Assembly: GCA_045643165.1 (NCBI GenBank)
Contig: JAZUKF010000019.1
Location: forward strand, 1-14,314
Reading direction: 5' to 3'
Source of the DNA: SIG575 sp045643165
GTDB taxonomy: Bacteria > Bacillota > Clostridia > Oscillospirales > Acutalibacteraceae
DNA length: 14,314 nt
Part shown: piece by piece, positions 13,571 to 14,314 of the stretch
How the letters are laid out: each line of letters begins with the position of its first letter
How positions within the stretch are numbered: position 1 is the stretch's first letter
Made by a program: the position numbers and the translations under genes
The notes under the pieces: model-generated
The model's database searches: none
What the model saw: only the letters and a program-made list of their open reading frames with translations
Told to the model about the DNA's origin: nothing

Positions 13571-13619
13571 TATAGGCTATGTATAGGCTAATTGTAGCAC
13601 GCATAGCCTACTTTAGGCT
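13571..13619. repeat. TAGGCTA repeat cluster at the SLOG-gene promoter
   Basis: TATAGGCTA occurs at 13571-13579 and 13582-13590 (11-bp period). An inverted TAGCCTA lies at 13604-13610 and TAGGCT at 13614-13619, where the foldback element begins. On the minus strand TGCTACAAT (13599-13591) between them is an extended -10. The repeats overlap the expected transcription start, which is a repressor-like position. Confidence 0.5.
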
Positions 13620-13889
13620 GGCGAGAGTCGAACCCGTCACGCCTTACAAATGAAAATTTTCCGAATTGCTTTGCCTCAAATCTTGAAATACGGCAGTATA
13701 TCTGCGATTTTCGGCTTTGCATTTCAAAAAATTTTCTATTTGTAAGGTGCTTCGCAGTTCCTGCCGTAAGATTTTTTCGTATGCGAAGCAGGAATTTGCA
13801 GGCAGGCTGTCGCCTGCCGAAAATTGATGCAATGCAGACGGGAAAAGGTTGCGAGCGGAACCGTAACGGGTTCGACTCTCGCCAGCCTA
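13614..13889. mobile_element. 276-bp foldback element with 24-bp perfect terminal inverted repeats
   Basis: The left end 13614-13637 (TAGGCTGGCGAGAGTCGAAC plus CCGT) and right end 13866-13889 are exact inverted copies. Inside are a stem of about 21 bp (13640-13660 with 13728-13749, one bulge), GCTTCGCA/TGCGAAGC (13749-13756/13772-13779) and GGCAGGC-TGTC-GCCTGCC (13801-13818). It is more GC-rich than its surroundings and encodes no convincing protein. ATTGTAGCA occurs on both sides (13591-13599 and 13901-13909), possibly an old target duplication or duplicated -10 element. The outer ends read like a tRNA T-arm (GGGTTCGACTC), but no tRNA can be folded. It could be a non-autonomous transposable element or a structured RNA. 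Confidence 0.6.
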
Positions 13890-13930
13890 TGCAAGCATTT
13901 ATTGTAGCATAAAGGTATGGAGGCGATTAT

Positions 13931-14173
13931 ATGAATACCGTGTCTGCTGTTAAAAACAGAATTTTTGAACTATGTAATGAACGAAATATTACAATTAACA
14001 AATTAGCGAACATGTGCGGATTACCGCCGTCATCAATAAAAAACATTTTATACGGCAAAAGTAATAATCCTAAAATACTGACAATTAAAATGATTTGTGA
14101 CGGTCTTGACATAACATTGGCAGATTTTTTTAATACAAAAGAATTTAATAATCTTGAACAGGAAATTAAATAA
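13931..14173 (+). CDS. Small Cro/CI-type (XRE) helix-turn-helix regulator
   Basis: The 80-residue protein is nearly all HTH_XRE domain (about residues 5-66): FELCNERNITINKLANMCGL forms helices 1-2, PPSSIKNILYGKSNNPK holds the recognition helix and following loop, and MICDGLDITLADFF closes the domain. Such proteins bind operator DNA as dimers and usually act as repressors. There is no ligand domain. GGAGG lies 7 nt before the ATG. The gene begins 41 bp after the foldback element, so its promoter may lie inside or beyond that element. The TAGGCTA repeats upstream of the divergent SLOG gene are plausible operators, though this is not shown. Confidence 0.9.
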   Translation: MNTVSAVKNRIFELCNERNITINKLANMCGLPPSSIKNILYGKSNNPKILTIKMICDGLDITLADFFNTKEFNNLEQEIK

Positions 14174-14189
14174 ACAGACATTTTAAAGA

Positions 14190-14228
14190 GGCTGTGCCGA
14201 AAGCTACAGCCACATAAGGATGTTTTTT
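14190..14228 (+). terminator. Possible terminator of the XRE gene
   Basis: GGCTGT (14190-14195) pairs with ACAGCC (14206-14211). A TTTTTT run (14223-14228) follows 11 nt later, further away than in a typical intrinsic terminator. Confidence 0.4.
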
Positions 14229-14275
14229 GAAAAAAGAAAACCCGCCGAAAAGGAATTCATATCCTCTTCGACGGG
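14229..14275 (-). terminator. Intrinsic terminator for a minus-strand gene beyond the right edge
   Basis: A 14-bp stem (14241-14254 with 14262-14275) has two wobble pairs that form only in the minus-strand RNA. It is followed by TTTTCTTTTTTC. The minus-strand frame ending in TAA at 14286-14284 (WTRFFRFVR) is a candidate C-terminus for that gene but is too short to judge. Confidence 0.65.
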
Positions 14276-14314
14276 TAATTCTTTTATCTGACAAACCGGA
14301 AAAAACGGGTCCAT

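Noticed and set aside
13866..13889. tRNA or tmRNA 3' end
   Set aside because: The T-loop-like TTCGACT is present, but the T-stem is imperfect and there is no D-arm, anticodon arm or CCA; the same sequence is simply the inverted-repeat arm.

Overview
The window looks like chromosomal DNA of a low-GC, spore-forming, anaerobic Firmicute of the Clostridia, most plausibly a Ruminococcus-like Oscillospiraceae. Supports are AT-rich spacers with strong GGAGG-type ribosome sites, an alpha/beta small acid-soluble spore protein, a type I dockerin, an InlB-type repeat surface protein and a secreted deacetylase with fibronectin III-like repeats. The species call is inference.

Left part (1-4590). An M29-type aminopeptidase runs off the left edge on the minus strand. 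Divergent from it is a secreted four-repeat fibronectin III-like/CE4 polysaccharide deacetylase behind a clean promoter that is preceded by three 11-bp direct repeats. A bidirectional 15-bp hairpin terminator separates it from a convergent secreted protein made of five InlB B-type repeats.

Middle part (4600-8940), all minus strand. Three unrecognised small genes are interleaved with two copies of a MITE-like palindromic element, a solo element end and a short gene remnant. They are followed by three tandem lipoprotein genes. This stretch has the look of accessory DNA. A 33-nt structured sequence related to a larger foldback element near the right end sits beside the 3' end of the dockerin gene.

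Sigma region (8939-11280). A secreted dockerin protein is divergent from an ECF-like sigma factor that ends in a predicted transmembrane helix. The sigma gene is followed by a single-pass membrane protein that is a likely anti-sigma or sensor partner. The InlB, dockerin and sigma genes share similar promoters, and a TATATATGTC(A/G)AAAAA-type motif recurs near InlB, near dockerin/sigma and between sigma and its partner, so a small cell-surface regulon is a reasonable hypothesis.

Right part (11280-14314). An array of TCACA motifs spaced about two helical turns apart lies downstream of the sigma operon. Then come a spore protein gene, a dihydrodipicolinate-reductase-like (2,4-diaminopentanoate dehydrogenase family) oxidoreductase, a DUF1273/SLOG-type protein, a 276-bp strongly folded element with 24-bp perfect terminal inverted repeats, and a small Cro/CI-type regulator. 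A minus-strand terminator at the right edge implies another gene beyond the window.

The best candidates for something undescribed are the foldback element with its solo relative, the membrane-tethered sigma module with shared promoter motifs, and the TCACA array. No complete novel multi-gene system could be demonstrated from sequence alone.
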